Part shown: positions 1 through 9,852 of the stretch, piece after piece
Position numbering within the stretch: position 1 is the stretch's first letter
Layout of the letters: every line of letters begins with the position of its first letter
Source: Candidatus Rokuibacteriota bacterium
GTDB lineage: Bacteria > Methylomirabilota > Methylomirabilia > Rokubacteriales > CSP1-6
Length of the DNA stretch: 13,062 nt
Assembly: GCA_016201575.1 (NCBI GenBank)
Contig: JACQCN010000124.1
Span: forward strand, 1-13,062
Direction of reading: 5' to 3'
Translations under genes and position numbers: made by a program
Notes under the pieces: model-generated
Seen by the model: only the letters and a program-made list of their open reading frames with translations
The model's database searches: none
Told to the model about the DNA's origin: nothing

Positions 1-3000
1 AGAGGATCTGCCAGGTGCGATCCGGTGCGGGCGGCAGCATGACGGGCTGCGAGGGCGCGGCGGCGGCGGCGGCGGGTTCGGTGGCCAGCGGCAGCGTCAC
101 GGTGAAGCAGCAGCCCTGGCCCGGTGGGCTGCTCACCTCCAGCGTGCCGTGCATCGACTCCACGAGGTGCCGTGTGATGACCAGGCCCAGCCCCGTGCCC
201 TGCACGCGGCTGCGCTCCGCACCGAGCCGGTTGAAGGGCTGGAAGAGCTGCTGTTGCTGCGCCGGGCTCAGGCCTGCGCCGTTGTCGCGCACGCTGAGGC
301 GGGCGCTGCCGGCATCGGCATCCAGGTCGACGGCCACCCAGCCGGCGTCGCGCGTGTACTTGATCGCGTTGGACACGAGGTTCAGGACGACCTGCCGCAT
401 GAGCTGGGGATCGACGAGGGCCGGGGGCAATCCCCCCGCGCCATCGCTGAAGAGGCGATGCGCCTTGCCGGCGATCAAGGGGGCGAGCTCGTCGAGCACG
501 CTGCCGGTGACCGCCTCCAGCGACGTCGGCTTGAGCGCGACCGTCAGCTTCCCGCTCTCGAGCCGCGAGATGTCCAGCATGTCGTTGACGAGGCCGATGA
601 GCCGGTCCGCCGCCTCGCGCGCGTCCTGGACGTACGAGCGGCTCTCCTCCGGGATCTCGCCGTCCTGCGCCGTCAGCTCCAGCATCCACTTGATGCCCGA
701 CAGGGGCGTGCGCAGCTGGTGCGTCACGAACGACACGAAGTCGGACTTCATCCGGCTGACCTCGCGCTCCTGGGTGACGTCCTGGAACGTGATGGTGAGC
801 CCGACGGTGCTCCCCTGCGCGTCGTGGGTGGGCGTGGCCTGCCACTGCAGGCTCCGGGGCACCGGGGACGCCACCTCGAGGTCCCCGCGCGCAGGGGCCA
901 AGCCGCCGCTCCCGAGCCCGGCGAACGGCTCGGAGGCGGCTCCGCCCAGCTCGTCGAGGAGCGCGGAGAACGTGCGGCCCGTGACCGCGGCGGCGGGGAC
1001 GCCGAGCAGCTCGCTGCCCCGCTGGTTCAGCGCCGTGATGTGCCCGTTCAGGTCGAGCACGAGGATCCCGTCGGAGATCGCGGCGAAGACCTGCTCGAGC
1101 TGCCGCGCCTGGTGCTCCGCCTCCTCGAGCAGCGCCGTGTTCTCGAGCGCGGTGGCGAGGTGCTGGCAGAGCAGCGTGAACGGCTCCACGCTGGCGAGGG
1201 GGATCGGGCGCTTCGAGCGCTTGTTGTCGGCGCAGGCGACGCCGATCACGCGGTCGCCGACGACGAGCGGAGCGATGACGAAGCGGTTGGTGCGGAAGTA
1301 GGGGTGCCGGGCGTAGCCGGGGTCGATCGGGAGCACGCGCGGCAGGTCCTCGTCGGAAAGGACCGCGAGCGGGCGGCGGCTCTCGTAGACCTGGTGGAAG
1401 GCGCCGGCCGCGGGCGTGAGCGGCAGGCGCACCGCGGGAATCCCGGGCTCGCCGTGCGTCGTGGCCAGCTCGAGCCCGGCCCCATCCTTGGTGGCGAGCA
1501 GCACGTAGATCCGGTCGAAGCCCACGACGTCGTGGGCGCCGCGGATGAACGCGCGCAGCCGCTCGTCGCGCCCGGACGGCGTCTGCATCGCGATCGCGAC
1601 CCGGTACAGCCGGTCGAGGAGCTGCCGGCCGGCCTCCGCCTCCCGCAAGAGCCGCCCCTTCTCGATGGCCAGCGAGGCCTGGTCCGCCAGCGCCGAGGCC
1701 AGGGAGACCTCGTCGGGCCGGAACCGGCGCGCGCTCCGCGTGTACATGTTGAGGGTGCCGATGGCCCGCCCGCGCACGTTCAGCGGCACGCCCAGGAAGC
1801 CGCGGAACCCGAGCTCGGCCGCGCCCCGCGTGTGGGCGGCCTCGTACCGGCTCTCGGCGCGCAGGTCCTCGATGACGATCGGGGTCCTCTCCCGCACGAT
1901 GAGACCGGACAGGCTCCCGGCGGCGGTGACGCGCTCCCGCCGGGTGAGCGGCGCCGCCGCCTCGGTGCGCGCGCTGAGCAGGAACTCGTCTCCTTCCAGC
2001 AGCCGGAGGATGACCGCCTCCGCGTTCACCAGCCGGCTCGTCTCGTCGACGATGAGCGAGAGGATCTGGTCCGTGTCGTGCACGGACGCCAGGCGGCGCG
2101 ACACCTCGTTGAGCGTTTCCAGGCGCCGCCGGTCCTGCGTCCCCTCCTCGTAGAGGCGGGCGTTCCGGAGGAACAGGGCGACCTGCTGGCAGACGGCCTC
2201 GAGCGGCGCCAGCTCCTGGTCCGAGAATCGCCGGCGCGCCGTCCACCAGACGAGGTAGAACGCCCCGGTCGCCTGCCCGTCGAGCACGAGCGGCAGGAGG
2301 AGCCCCGACTGGTGCGGCATCCGCCGGAAGACCTCGTGGGTGAACCGCGGGTCGCGGCCGACGTCGTCGGAGAAGACGGCGCGCCGATCCTTCCAGAGCG
2401 GGAGGTGAAAGCCCTGCTCGCGGAGCGGCAGGGTGAGCGTGGCCAGCTCGCCGATGATCTCCTTGGGCACGTGGTAGGCCGCGTAGGGGACGAGCAGGTC
2501 GCCGGCGGCGTCGTGCACGTAGACGGACGCGGTGTCGGCGCCGGTCAGCCGCGCCAGCTCCCGGCAGATGCGCCGGAACGCCTCCCGGACGTCGAGCGTC
2601 GCGCTGATGGTGGCCGAGATGGCCAGCAGCGTCTCCGTCTCCGCGAGCCGGGCCGAGAGCTGGGCGTGGAGTCGCGCGTTCTCCTGGCCCAGGCGGCGGC
2701 GCTCGAAGACCTGGTCGATGATCTCGCGGAGCCGGTCGAAGTCGTACGGCTTGGTGAGGTACGCGGCCGCCCCCGCCTCCACCGCGACGATCGCGGACTC
2801 GAACGACGCGCGCCCGGTGATCACGACCAGGTCGGGCGCCGGCTCGAGCTCGCGCGCCGCCCGCATCACGTCGGTCCCGTCCATGTCGGGGAGGCGCAGA
2901 TCCACGAGCACGAGCGGCACCGCCATGCTGTGAAGCAGCCGGAGGGCCTCGCCGCCCGTCCGGGCCACGATCGCCGGGCGGCCGTGGCGAGCGAGGAACT

Positions 3001-3082
3001 CGGACAGGACGACGGCGACGTCGGGATCGTCTTCGACGATCAGGATGGGGTCAGGGGGGGGCGCTCCCGGGGCCTGGGCCAC
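1..3082 (-). CDS. Hybrid sensor histidine kinase, 3' end beyond the window
   Basis: This frame is open on the minus strand from GTG 3082 to the window edge, about 1027 codons with no stop, so the C-terminus is missing. Approximate domains: receiver 12-125 (acidic pair E17/D18-D19, phospho-acceptor D61, T89, K111); a coiled linker; GAF1 145-295; GAF2 320-475; GAF3 488-645; PAS 660-765; HisKA with the H-box HQLRTPLSG (phospho-His H788); and HATPase with N905, the DNG box at 933-935 and a GTGLGL box. By family knowledge it autophosphorylates on His in response to small molecules, redox state or light sensed by GAF/PAS. No membrane segment is visible, so it is probably cytosolic. After the ATPase comes an Ala/Pro-rich linker ending in RTWQIL at the edge, which may begin a second receiver (inference). 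The start is uncertain: GTG 3082 has no Shine-Dalgarno sequence, and GTG 3100 and TTG 3091 are also in frame. The gene is divergent from the response regulator at 3176. Confidence 0.93.
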   Translation of the reverse strand, partial: MAQAPGAPPPDPILIVEDDPDVAVVLSEFLARHGRPAIVARTGGEALRLLHSMAVPLVLVDLRLPDMDGTDVMRAARELEPAPDLVVITGRASFESAIVAVEAGAAAYLTKPYDFDRLREIIDQVFERRRLGQENARLHAQLSARLAETETLLAISATISATLDVREAFRRICRELARLTGADTASVYVHDAAGDLLVPYAAYHVPKEIIGELATLTLPLREQGFHLPLWKDRRAVFSDDVGRDPRFTHEVFRRMPHQSGLLLPLVLDGQATGAFYLVWWTARRRFSDQELAPLEAVCQQVALFLRNARLYEEGTQDRRRLETLNEVSRRLASVHDTDQILSLIVDETSRLVNAEAVILRLLEGDEFLLSARTEAAAPLTRRERVTAAGSLSGLIVRERTPIVIEDLRAESRYEAAHTRGAAELGFRGFLGVPLNVRGRAIGTLNMYTRSARRFRPDEVSLASALADQASLAIEKGRLLREAEAGRQLLDRLYRVAIAMQTPSGRDERLRAFIRGAHDVVGFDRIYVLLATKDGAGLELATTHGEPGIPAVRLPLTPAAGAFHQVYESRRPLAVLSDEDLPRVLPIDPGYARHPYFRTNRFVIAPLVVGDRVIGVACADNKRSKRPIPLASVEPFTLLCQHLATALENTALLEEAEHQARQLEQVFAAISDGILVLDLNGHITALNQRGSELLGVPAAAVTGRTFSALLDELGGAASEPFAGLGSGGLAPARGDLEVASPVPRSLQWQATPTHDAQGSTVGLTITFQDVTQEREVSRMKSDFVSFVTHQLRTPLSGIKWMLELTAQDGEIPEESRSYVQDAREAADRLIGLVNDMLDISRLESGKLTVALKPTSLEAVTGSVLDELAPLIAGKAHRLFSDGAGGLPPALVDPQLMRQVVLNLVSNAIKYTRDAGWVAVDLDADAGSARLSVRDNGAGLSPAQQQQLFQPFNRLGAERSRVQGTGLGLVITRHLVESMHGTLEVSSPPGQGCCFTVTLPLATEPAAAAAAPSQPVMLPPAPDRTWQIL

Positions 3083-3146
3083 GATAGTCAACGCTAGCAC
3101 ACGGAGGGGAGGCGCGAGAATGTCGCGCTCGCTCGCTCTCGCCTGC

Positions 3147-3152
3147 TATTGT
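3147..3152 (+). promoter_or_regulatory. Possible extended -10 for the response regulator
   Basis: TATTGT is preceded by TGC, giving an extended -10 (TGnTATnnT). No good -35 is seen 16-18 bp upstream. The predicted start of transcription near 3159 would leave a leader of about 17 nt before ATG 3176, or start almost on GTG 3158. Confidence 0.35.
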
Positions 3153-3175
3153 CGGGCGTGGGGCATCCCGGCTCG

Positions 3176-3838
3176 ATGTCAACAGGGCACGCACGCGTGA
3201 AGATCCTGGTCGCCGAAGACGATCCGGTGTGGCGGAAGCTCGTGCCCGCCGCGCTGGACACGGAGTCGCACGACGTCGTGGTGGTACCGGACGGCGCCGA
3301 GGCATCCCGCCTGCTCCTGGGCGACGACCCGCCCGCCCTGGCGATCCTCGACTGGGTCATGCCCGGGATGACGGGGCTCGAGATCTGCCAGCGGCTCCGC
3401 CACGCCGGCCTCGCCCGGCCGCCCTACCTGATCCTCGTCACCTCGATGGGCCGCCCCGAGGACATCGCGAAGGGGTTCGAGGCGGGCGCCGACGACTACA
3501 TCACCAAGCCGTTCGACGCCAGCGAGCTGCGCGCCCGCGTGCACGTGGGCATCCGAATGATCGGCCTGCAGGATCGCCTCGCCGAGCGCGTGACGGAGCT
3601 GGAGGAGGCCATGGCGCGGGTGCGGCAGCTCGACGGCCTCCTGCCGATCTGCGCCTGGTGCAAGAAGATCCGCAACGACGGCAACTACTGGCAGCAGGTC
3701 GAGCACTACATCACGGAGCACACCGACGCCCGCTTCAGCCACTCGATCTGTCCGGAGTGCCGGGCCAAGCACGTGGAGCCGGAGATCGAGCGGCTGCGCC
3801 GCGCCCGGGCCTCCGAGCCACCTCCGCCGCCCCTCTAG
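3176..3838 (+). CDS. Response regulator with C-terminal four-cysteine module
   Basis: The protein has 220 aa from ATG 3176. In-frame GTG 3158, TTG 3149 and GTG 3197 are alternative starts, and none has a strong Shine-Dalgarno sequence. The receiver spans residues 8-125, with D15/D16, phospho-acceptor D59 in DWVMPGMTG, T89 and K111 in TKPF. A helical, probably coiled-coil linker covers about 128-152. The C-terminal module starts LLPICAWCKKIR and contains C159-x2-C162 and C192-x2-C195 around a YWQQVEHYI stretch. This module is common at the ends of receiver and PAS proteins in many bacteria. The cysteine spacing suggests a metal-binding knuckle, but to my knowledge its function is not established. 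There is no DNA-binding or GGDEF output domain, so the output is probably protein-protein contact. It is divergent from the hybrid kinase with about 93 bp between starts, so it is a likely partner (inference). Confidence 0.93.
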   Translation: MSTGHARVKILVAEDDPVWRKLVPAALDTESHDVVVVPDGAEASRLLLGDDPPALAILDWVMPGMTGLEICQRLRHAGLARPPYLILVTSMGRPEDIAKGFEAGADDYITKPFDASELRARVHVGIRMIGLQDRLAERVTELEEAMARVRQLDGLLPICAWCKKIRNDGNYWQQVEHYITEHTDARFSHSICPECRAKHVEPEIERLRRARASEPPPPPL

Positions 3839-3842
3839 ATCG

Positions 3843-3871
3843 TCGAAGCGGGCCTCGACGGCCCCCTTCGA
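3843..3871 (+). terminator. Terminator-like hairpin after the response regulator (hairpin 1 of repeat copy 1)
   Basis: Starting 4 nt after the stop codon, TCGAAG-c-GGGCC pairs with GGCCC-c-CTTCGA around the loop TCGAC: 11 pairs with one mismatch. It lacks a T-tract, so it may work as an mRNA 3' end stabiliser or a weak terminator. It is also part of the dispersed repeat described separately. Confidence 0.55.
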
Positions 3872-3990
3872 GCATCCCCCAGTGTCGTGGCGCCGGCTCA
3901 GCCGGCGCTCGAACGGAGGTTTAGTCCTACACGACTCCTAGCCCGCATTATTCACGAACGGTGGTCGCGTGTGACGGGCGGGTCCTGGCG
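3843..3990 (+). repeat. Dispersed two-hairpin repeat, copy 1
   Basis: The order is hairpin 1 (3843-3871), a C-rich spacer, hairpin 2 (GCGCCGGC 3890-3897, loop TCA, GCCGGCGC 3901-3908), GGAGGTTTAGTCC at about 3915-3927, and ATTCACGAAC at 3950-3959. The first half matches copies at 8157-8250 (plus) and 8340-8428 (minus). The ATTCACGAAC end matches 12968-12977. This fits a REP-like or miniature-element family. No transposase lies in the window. The right boundary is approximate. The rest of the gap to 4137 is about 85% GC and holds no gene that I can support. Confidence 0.6.
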
Positions 3991-4137
3991 CAGGGCGCAG
4001 CGCCCGCGGGGCCGGCTCCGTCACCCACTCGCCCGAACGCCGCGCGGCGCACGGGACGCGGAGGGCCCACTGCGCGCGGCCCCGCGAGGACCGCACCCTG
4101 CGCCACCCGCCCGCCGCTCGGCATCCGCGACAGCGGC

Positions 4138-4166
4138 TCGACATTCCCCGCGCGATCCCCTAAGGT
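4138..4166 (+). promoter_or_regulatory. Possible sigma70-type promoter for the acyl-CoA cluster
   Basis: TCGACA (5/6 match to TTGACA) at 4138-4143 is followed by a 17-bp spacer and TAAGGT at 4161-4166, a weak -10 (3/6 match). Transcription would begin at about 4173, just before ATG 4177. The AAGGTG in the same place could instead be a Shine-Dalgarno sequence about 9 nt from the ATG, which would put the promoter further upstream. Confidence 0.35.
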
Positions 4167-4176
4167 GTCGGGAGTC

Positions 4177-4689
4177 ATGATCCGCGACGTCCCCGGCCGC
4201 ACCCCGCGCATCCACCCCGACACCTGGATCGACCCCTCAGCCCAGGTGATCGGCGACGTCATCATCGAGGAAGGGGCCAGCGTCTGGCCCTGCACCGTGC
4301 TGCGGGGCGACCAGGACAACTACGTGAAGCTCGGCCGCAACTCGAACGTCCAGGACAACTCCGTCCTCCACGTCACGCCGCGGTACCCCTGCGTCGTCGG
4401 CGCCAACGTGACGATCGGCCACCGCGCCGTCGTCCACGCGTGCACGATCATGGACAACGCGCGGATCGGCATCGGCGCCGTGGTCCTGAACGGCGCCGTG
4501 GTGGAGGAGGGCGCCCAGGTCGGCGCGGGCGCCCTGGTGCCGCCGGGGAAGATCGTGCCGGCCGGCTGGCTCGTCATGGGCGTGCCGGCGAAGCCCGTGC
4601 GGCAGATGAACCCGGAGGAGCTGGAGGACATCAAGCGCAACGCCCGCGAGTACGTGGAGCTCTGGCGCCGCGACTACGGGCCGCGATAG
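4177..4689 (+). CDS. Gamma-carbonic-anhydrase-like hexapeptide-repeat protein
   Basis: The protein has 170 aa, the usual family length. It is a left-handed beta-helix of hexapeptide repeats (IGDVII, VIIEEGASVW, VVGANVTIGH, ARIGIGAVV, GAQVGAGALV) with a C-terminal helix from about residue 147. The three zinc ligands expected for the gamma class are present as H65, H82 and H87, and the family residues R43, D45, Q59 and D60 are also in place. By family knowledge it is a trimer with zinc at subunit interfaces and either hydrates CO2 or, as in the PaaY and CaiE branch, acts on or alongside CoA esters. It sits just upstream of a beta-oxidation gene: its stop TAG overlaps the TAGGAG ribosome site of the next gene. 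That context favours a CoA-linked role (inference). GGGAG or AAGGTG precedes the ATG. Confidence 0.92.
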   Translation: MIRDVPGRTPRIHPDTWIDPSAQVIGDVIIEEGASVWPCTVLRGDQDNYVKLGRNSNVQDNSVLHVTPRYPCVVGANVTIGHRAVVHACTIMDNARIGIGAVVLNGAVVEEGAQVGAGALVPPGKIVPAGWLVMGVPAKPVRQMNPEELEDIKRNAREYVELWRRDYGPR

Positions 4690-4699
4690 GAGCCCCGAC

Positions 4700-6807
<2,108 letters not shown>

Positions 6808-6811
<4 letters not shown>

Positions 6812-7791
6812 CGCGCGCGCGCATCGCCGGCGTCGGGGCCTACGTCCCCCCGCGCGTCCTCACCAACGCGGAGGTGGCCGCGCGCGTCGACACCACCGAG
6901 GAGTGGATCGTCCAGCGCACCGGGATCCGCGAGCGCCACATCGCCGACGAGACCGAGGCGACCTCGGACCTCGCCGTCGCCGCCGCCCGCCAGGCGCTGG
7001 CGCGGGCCGGCCTCGTGCCCGAGGACGTGGAGCTGATCGTCGTCGGCACCTCGCGCGGCGACATGCCCTTCCCGTCCACGGCCAACTTCGTCCAGCACAA
7101 GCTCGGCGCGCGGCGGGCGGGCGCGATGGACGTGTTCGCCGCCTGCGCGGGCTCGGTCTACAGCCTCTCGATCGGCGCCCAGTACATCGAGACCGGCAAG
7201 TACCGCACCGTGCTCACGATCGGCGCGGAGATCTACTCGCGGCTGGTCGACTGGAACGACCGCGCCACCTGCGTCCTCTTCGGCGACGGCGCCGCGGCCA
7301 CGGTGCTCCGGCCCGCCACCGACGGTTCCGGCATCCTCGACGCCGACCTCTACTCCGACGGGCGCCACTGGGAGTGGCTCTACGTGCCGGGCGGCGGCTC
7401 GAAGCACCCCACCTCTCACGAGACGGTCGACGGCCGCCTGCACTACCTGCGTATGCGTGGCGACGAGGTGTTCAAGGCGGCGGTGCGCATGCTGGCGGAG
7501 TCCTCCCTCGCGATCCTCGAGAAGAACGGCTACGCGCCCGAGCAGGTCGACCTGTTCATCCCCCACCAGGCCAACGTCCGGATCATCGAGGCCGTGGCCA
7601 AGCGGCTCGGCGTCCCCATGGACCGCGTGGTCGTCGACGTGGACCGGTACGGCAACACGGCGTCGGCCTCGGTGTACCTCGCCCTCGAGGAGGCCTGGTC
7701 GCAGGGGCGCGTCCGGCCGGGTGACCTCGTCCTCCTGGCGTCGTTCGGCGGCGGCTTCACCTGGGGCGCCGCCCTCGTGCAATGGTCGTGA
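6808..7791 (+). CDS. fabH: Beta-ketoacyl-ACP synthase III (FabH-type)
   Basis: The protein has 327 aa. The frame is open far upstream inside the dehydrogenase gene, but FabH homology begins at GTG 6808 (VTRARIAGVGAYVPPRVLTN), which overlaps the upstream TGA by 3 bases. The catalytic triad is complete: C113 in FAACAGS, H253 in FIPHQAN and N283 in YGNTAS, close to C112/H244/N274 of E. coli FabH. DTTEEWIVQRTGI and FGDGAAATVL are also typical. The family condenses acyl-CoA with malonyl-ACP to start fatty acid synthesis. Some relatives make other ketoacyl products or act on CoA substrates. Its position coupled to a degradative dehydrogenase is unusual for a housekeeping FabH, and a role in acyl-CoA remodelling is possible (inference). 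Confidence 0.93.
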
Positions 7792-7810
7792 GACCGGAAA
7801 GGATCGAGCC

Positions 7811-8152
7811 ATGATCAAGCGCATCAACCCCGGTTCGCGGATGAGCGCCGCCGTCCTCCACGACAACACCGTGTACGTCGCGGGCCAGGTCTCGGCCGAC
7901 GCCCAGGACGTGAAGGGCCAGACGGAGCTCATCTTGAAGAAGATCGACAGCCTGCTGGCCGCCGCGGGGAGCAGCAAGTCCAAGCTCCTCTCCGCCACCG
8001 TCTACCTCGCCGATATCAAGACCTACGAGCAGATGAACGCGGTGTGGGACGCCTGGGTGGACCCGGCCAACTCTCCCGCCCGCGCCACCGTGGAGACCAG
8101 GCTGGCGGCCCCGAAGTACCTGGTCGAGATCACGGTCATCGCCGCCGTGTGA
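7811..8152 (+). CDS. RidA/YoaB-like family protein
   Basis: The protein has 113 aa from ATG 7811, with an AAAGGA ribosome site 8-13 nt upstream. It resembles the YoaB-type branch of the Rid (YjgF/YER057c/UK114) family: [13 protein letters not shown] near residue 19, the segment [21 protein letters not shown] at about 75-95 with the conserved arginine in PARATVE, and VEITVIAAV at the end. RidA deaminates reactive enamine and imine intermediates. YoaB-branch members often lack a proven substrate. It lies 19 nt after the FabH-type gene and is the last gene before a terminator-like hairpin, so it appears to close the operon. Confidence 0.9.
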   Translation: MIKRINPGSRMSAAVLHDNTVYVAGQVSADAQDVKGQTELILKKIDSLLAAAGSSKSKLLSATVYLADIKTYEQMNAVWDAWVDPANSPARATVETRLAAPKYLVEITVIAAV

Positions 8153-8156
8153 CACT

Positions 8157-8182
8157 CGGACGGGGGCTTTGCCCCCCTTCCG
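8157..8182 (+). terminator. Terminator-like hairpin after the RidA-like gene
   Basis: CGGA-c-GGGGGC pairs with GCCCCC-ct-TCCG around loop TTT, starting 4 nt after the stop TGA. There is no T-tract. The hairpin also forms the first part of repeat copy 2. Confidence 0.55.
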
Positions 8183-8250
8183 AACCTCCCCCCTGGGATT
8201 GGCCGGCGCTCATGCAGAGGTTCAGTCCGACGCGCGCCTGGCAACGGGAA
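8157..8250 (+). repeat. Dispersed two-hairpin repeat, copy 2 (internally deleted)
   Basis: After the GGGGGC-TTT-GCCCCC hairpin, the sequence follows copy 1: CTTC-like bases, a C-rich stretch ending CCCCCCTGG, then only the right arm of hairpin 2 (GCCGGCGCTC) and AGAGGTTCAGTCCGAC, which aligns with GGAGGTTTAGTCCTAC of copy 1. The left arm of hairpin 2 is missing. The alignment was made by eye. Confidence 0.55.
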
Positions 8251-8339
8251 ACTGGCCCGCCTCGTCCGGTCCTTGCTCCGCGGGCGTCGGTCAGGGGTCT
8301 CCAACCCGTCCGGCTCTGGAACCCCTTCGCCCAGCGCGT

Positions 8340-8428
8340 GTGGCGGCCAGCCCTGCCTCCGAGCGCCGGCTTTGCCGGCGCAATCGAGCTCTGCGGGAGG
8401 TGTCGGAGGGGGCCGTCGAGGCCCCCCC
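8340..8428 (-). repeat. Dispersed two-hairpin repeat, copy 3 (inverted)
   Basis: Read on the minus strand from 8428, this gives GGGGCCTCGACGGCCCCCTC, a C-rich spacer, then GCGCCGGC-AAA-GCCGGCGCTCG (8381 down to 8363 for the hairpin). This is nearly the same order and sequence as 3849-3912 on the plus strand. It faces copy 2, so the gap between the RidA-like gene and the thiolase is flanked by inverted copies. Bases 8251-8340 between them show no gene. Confidence 0.6.
8408..8426 (+). terminator. GC-rich hairpin upstream of the thiolase
   Basis: GGGGGCC, loop GTCGA, GGCCCCC: a perfect 7-bp stem. It could end transcription arriving from upstream and so separate the thiolase from the operon. It is part of repeat copy 3, and no T-tract follows. 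Confidence 0.4.
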
Positions 8429-8432
8429 GGAT

Positions 8433-8447
8433 GTATCATCGGGATAC
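8433..8447 (+). promoter_or_regulatory. Small palindrome with a -10-like TATCAT, possible thiolase control site
   Basis: GTATC-atcgg-GATAC is a short inverted repeat, and TATCAT (8434-8439) within it resembles a -10 box. It lies about 30 nt before the AAAGGAG ribosome site and ATG 8478. No convincing -35 is visible, so the promoter call is weak. Confidence 0.3.
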
Positions 8448-8477
8448 GAGGCTTCACGCTCAAAGGAGAGAGCCGCC

Positions 8478-9662
8478 ATGGCAGATGCCGTCATCGTCTC
8501 CACCGCCCGCACCCCCATCGGCAGGGCCTACCGGGGGGCCTTCAACAACACCCACGGCGCCACGCTCGGCGGCCATGTCATCAGTCACGCCGTCACGCGG
8601 GCCGGCATCGAGCCGGGCGAGGTCGAGGACGTGATCCTCGGCTGCGCGCTGCCGGAAGGGGCCACGGGCCAGAACATCGCGCGGCAGTCGGCGATCCGGG
8701 CGGGGCTGCCGGTGACGACGGCGGGCGTCACCGTGAACCGGTTCTGCTCCTCCGGCATGCAGGCGATCGCGATGGCGGCCCACCGGGTCATGGTCGACCG
8801 GGTGCCGATCATCGTGGCGGGCGGCCTGGAGTCGATCAGCCTCGTCCAGAATGAGCACATGAACCTCCACCGCCTGCGCGAGGCGTGGATCGAGGAGCAC
8901 AAGCCCGAGATCTACATGTCGATGATCGAGACGGCCGAGGTGGTGGCCACGCGCTACTACATCACCCGCGAGAAGCAGGACGAGTACGCGCTGGCGAGCC
9001 AGCAGCGGACGGCGGCGGGGCAGCGCGCCGGCCGCTTCGACACCGAGATCGTGCCGCTCACCACCCGGAAGCTCGTGCCGGACAAGGCGACCGGCGAGAT
9101 CCGCGAAGAGGAGGTCACGCTGGCGAAGGACGAGGGCAACCGGCCCGACACCACGGCCGAGGGCCTGGCCGCGCTGAAGCCCGTCACGGGCGAGAAGGGC
9201 CACATCACCGCGGGCAACGCGAGCCAGCTCTCCGACGGCGCCGCCGCCTGCGTGGTGATGGACGCCAAGCTCGCCGAGCGGCGGGGCCTCCAGCCCCTCG
9301 GCCTCTTCCGCGGCTTCGCGGTGGCCGCCTGCGAGCCCGACGAGATGGGGATCGGTCCCGTGTTCGCGGTGCCGCGCCTGCTCGAGCGCGTCGGCCTCAA
9401 GATGGACGACGTCGACCTCTGGGAGCTGAACGAGGCCTTCGCCGTCCAGGTCGTGTACTGCCGGGACCGGCTCGGCATCCCGATGGAGAAGCTCAACGTC
9501 GACGGCGGCGCCGTCTCCATCGGCCACCCCTACGGCATGAGCGGCGCCCGCATGGTCGGCCACGCCCTCATCGAGGGCAAGCGGCGCGGCGCGAAGCACG
9601 TGGTCTGCACCATGTGCATCGGCGGCGGCATGGGGGCGGCGGGCCTGTTCGAGGTGGCCTGA
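8478..9662 (+). CDS. Acetyl-CoA C-acyltransferase (thiolase)
   Basis: The protein has 394 aa from ATG 8478, behind a clear AAAGGAG ribosome site. The frame extends upstream into the repeat region but homology starts here ([17 protein letters not shown]). All catalytic residues are present: nucleophile C90 in NRFCSSG, H350 in [14 protein letters not shown] and C380 in [10 protein letters not shown], matching the C89/H348/C378 pattern of the family. It cleaves 3-ketoacyl-CoA with CoA to acetyl-CoA plus a shortened acyl-CoA, or runs in reverse as an acetoacetyl-CoA synthase. With the hydratase/dehydrogenase at 4700 it would complete beta-oxidation. It is probably transcribed separately because hairpins and repeats lie in the 325-bp gap before it. 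Confidence 0.95.
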   Translation: MADAVIVSTARTPIGRAYRGAFNNTHGATLGGHVISHAVTRAGIEPGEVEDVILGCALPEGATGQNIARQSAIRAGLPVTTAGVTVNRFCSSGMQAIAMAAHRVMVDRVPIIVAGGLESISLVQNEHMNLHRLREAWIEEHKPEIYMSMIETAEVVATRYYITREKQDEYALASQQRTAAGQRAGRFDTEIVPLTTRKLVPDKATGEIREEEVTLAKDEGNRPDTTAEGLAALKPVTGEKGHITAGNASQLSDGAAACVVMDAKLAERRGLQPLGLFRGFAVAACEPDEMGIGPVFAVPRLLERVGLKMDDVDLWELNEAFAVQVVYCRDRLGIPMEKLNVDGGAVSIGHPYGMSGARMVGHALIEGKRRGAKHVVCTMCIGGGMGAAGLFEVA

Positions 9663-9687
9663 TCCTGACCTGACCTCTCCTCTGCGC

Positions 9688-9852
9688 CTGCCGCCGCCGG
9701 ATCCCGTCATCGAGGCGTACAAGCGCGACATCGACCGGTCGCTCATCCGCGAGAACCTCAAGCGCTCCGTGGAGGAGCGGCTCGAGGCCCTCATGCAGAT
9801 GCAGCGGCTCGCGGAGGAGCTGCGCCGGGCCGGCCGTCGCGCCGGTCGATGA
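9688..9852 (+). CDS. Small helical partner protein of a nucleotidyltransferase, start unclear
   Basis: This open frame encodes about 54 aa, including VIEAYKRDIDRSLIREN and an Arg-rich end ELRRAGRRAGR, all predicted helical and highly charged. I recognise this as the kind of short protein encoded directly before MNT-like nucleotidyltransferases. Its TGA (9850-9852) overlaps the ATG of such a gene (ATGA), the usual arrangement. There is no ATG, GTG or TTG between the thiolase stop and the conserved part, only CTG (9682, 9688), and no ribosome site. It may start at CTG, or its real start may have been lost. The function in these pairs is presumed to be that of an antitoxin or regulator and is not proven. 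Confidence 0.5.
   Translation: MPPPDPVIEAYKRDIDRSLIRENLKRSVEERLEALMQMQRLAEELRRAGRRAGR

Noticed and set aside
149..3097. A 982-codon open frame on the plus strand
   Set aside because: It is antisense to the hybrid kinase. Its product is an Arg/Glu/Val/Leu-rich, domain-free sequence typical of a high-GC shadow frame, whereas the minus frame shows ordered receiver, GAF, PAS, HisKA and ATPase motifs.
3990..4140. A gene in the GC-rich gap before the gamma-CA-like gene
   Set aside because: Open frames exist on both strands, but at about 85% GC this is expected by chance. Their products are Arg/Pro/Ala runs with no ribosome site.
8169..8477. Upstream extension of the thiolase frame
   Set aside because: It runs through the hairpin repeats and lacks homology. 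ATG 8478 has AAAGGAG and the conserved thiolase start.
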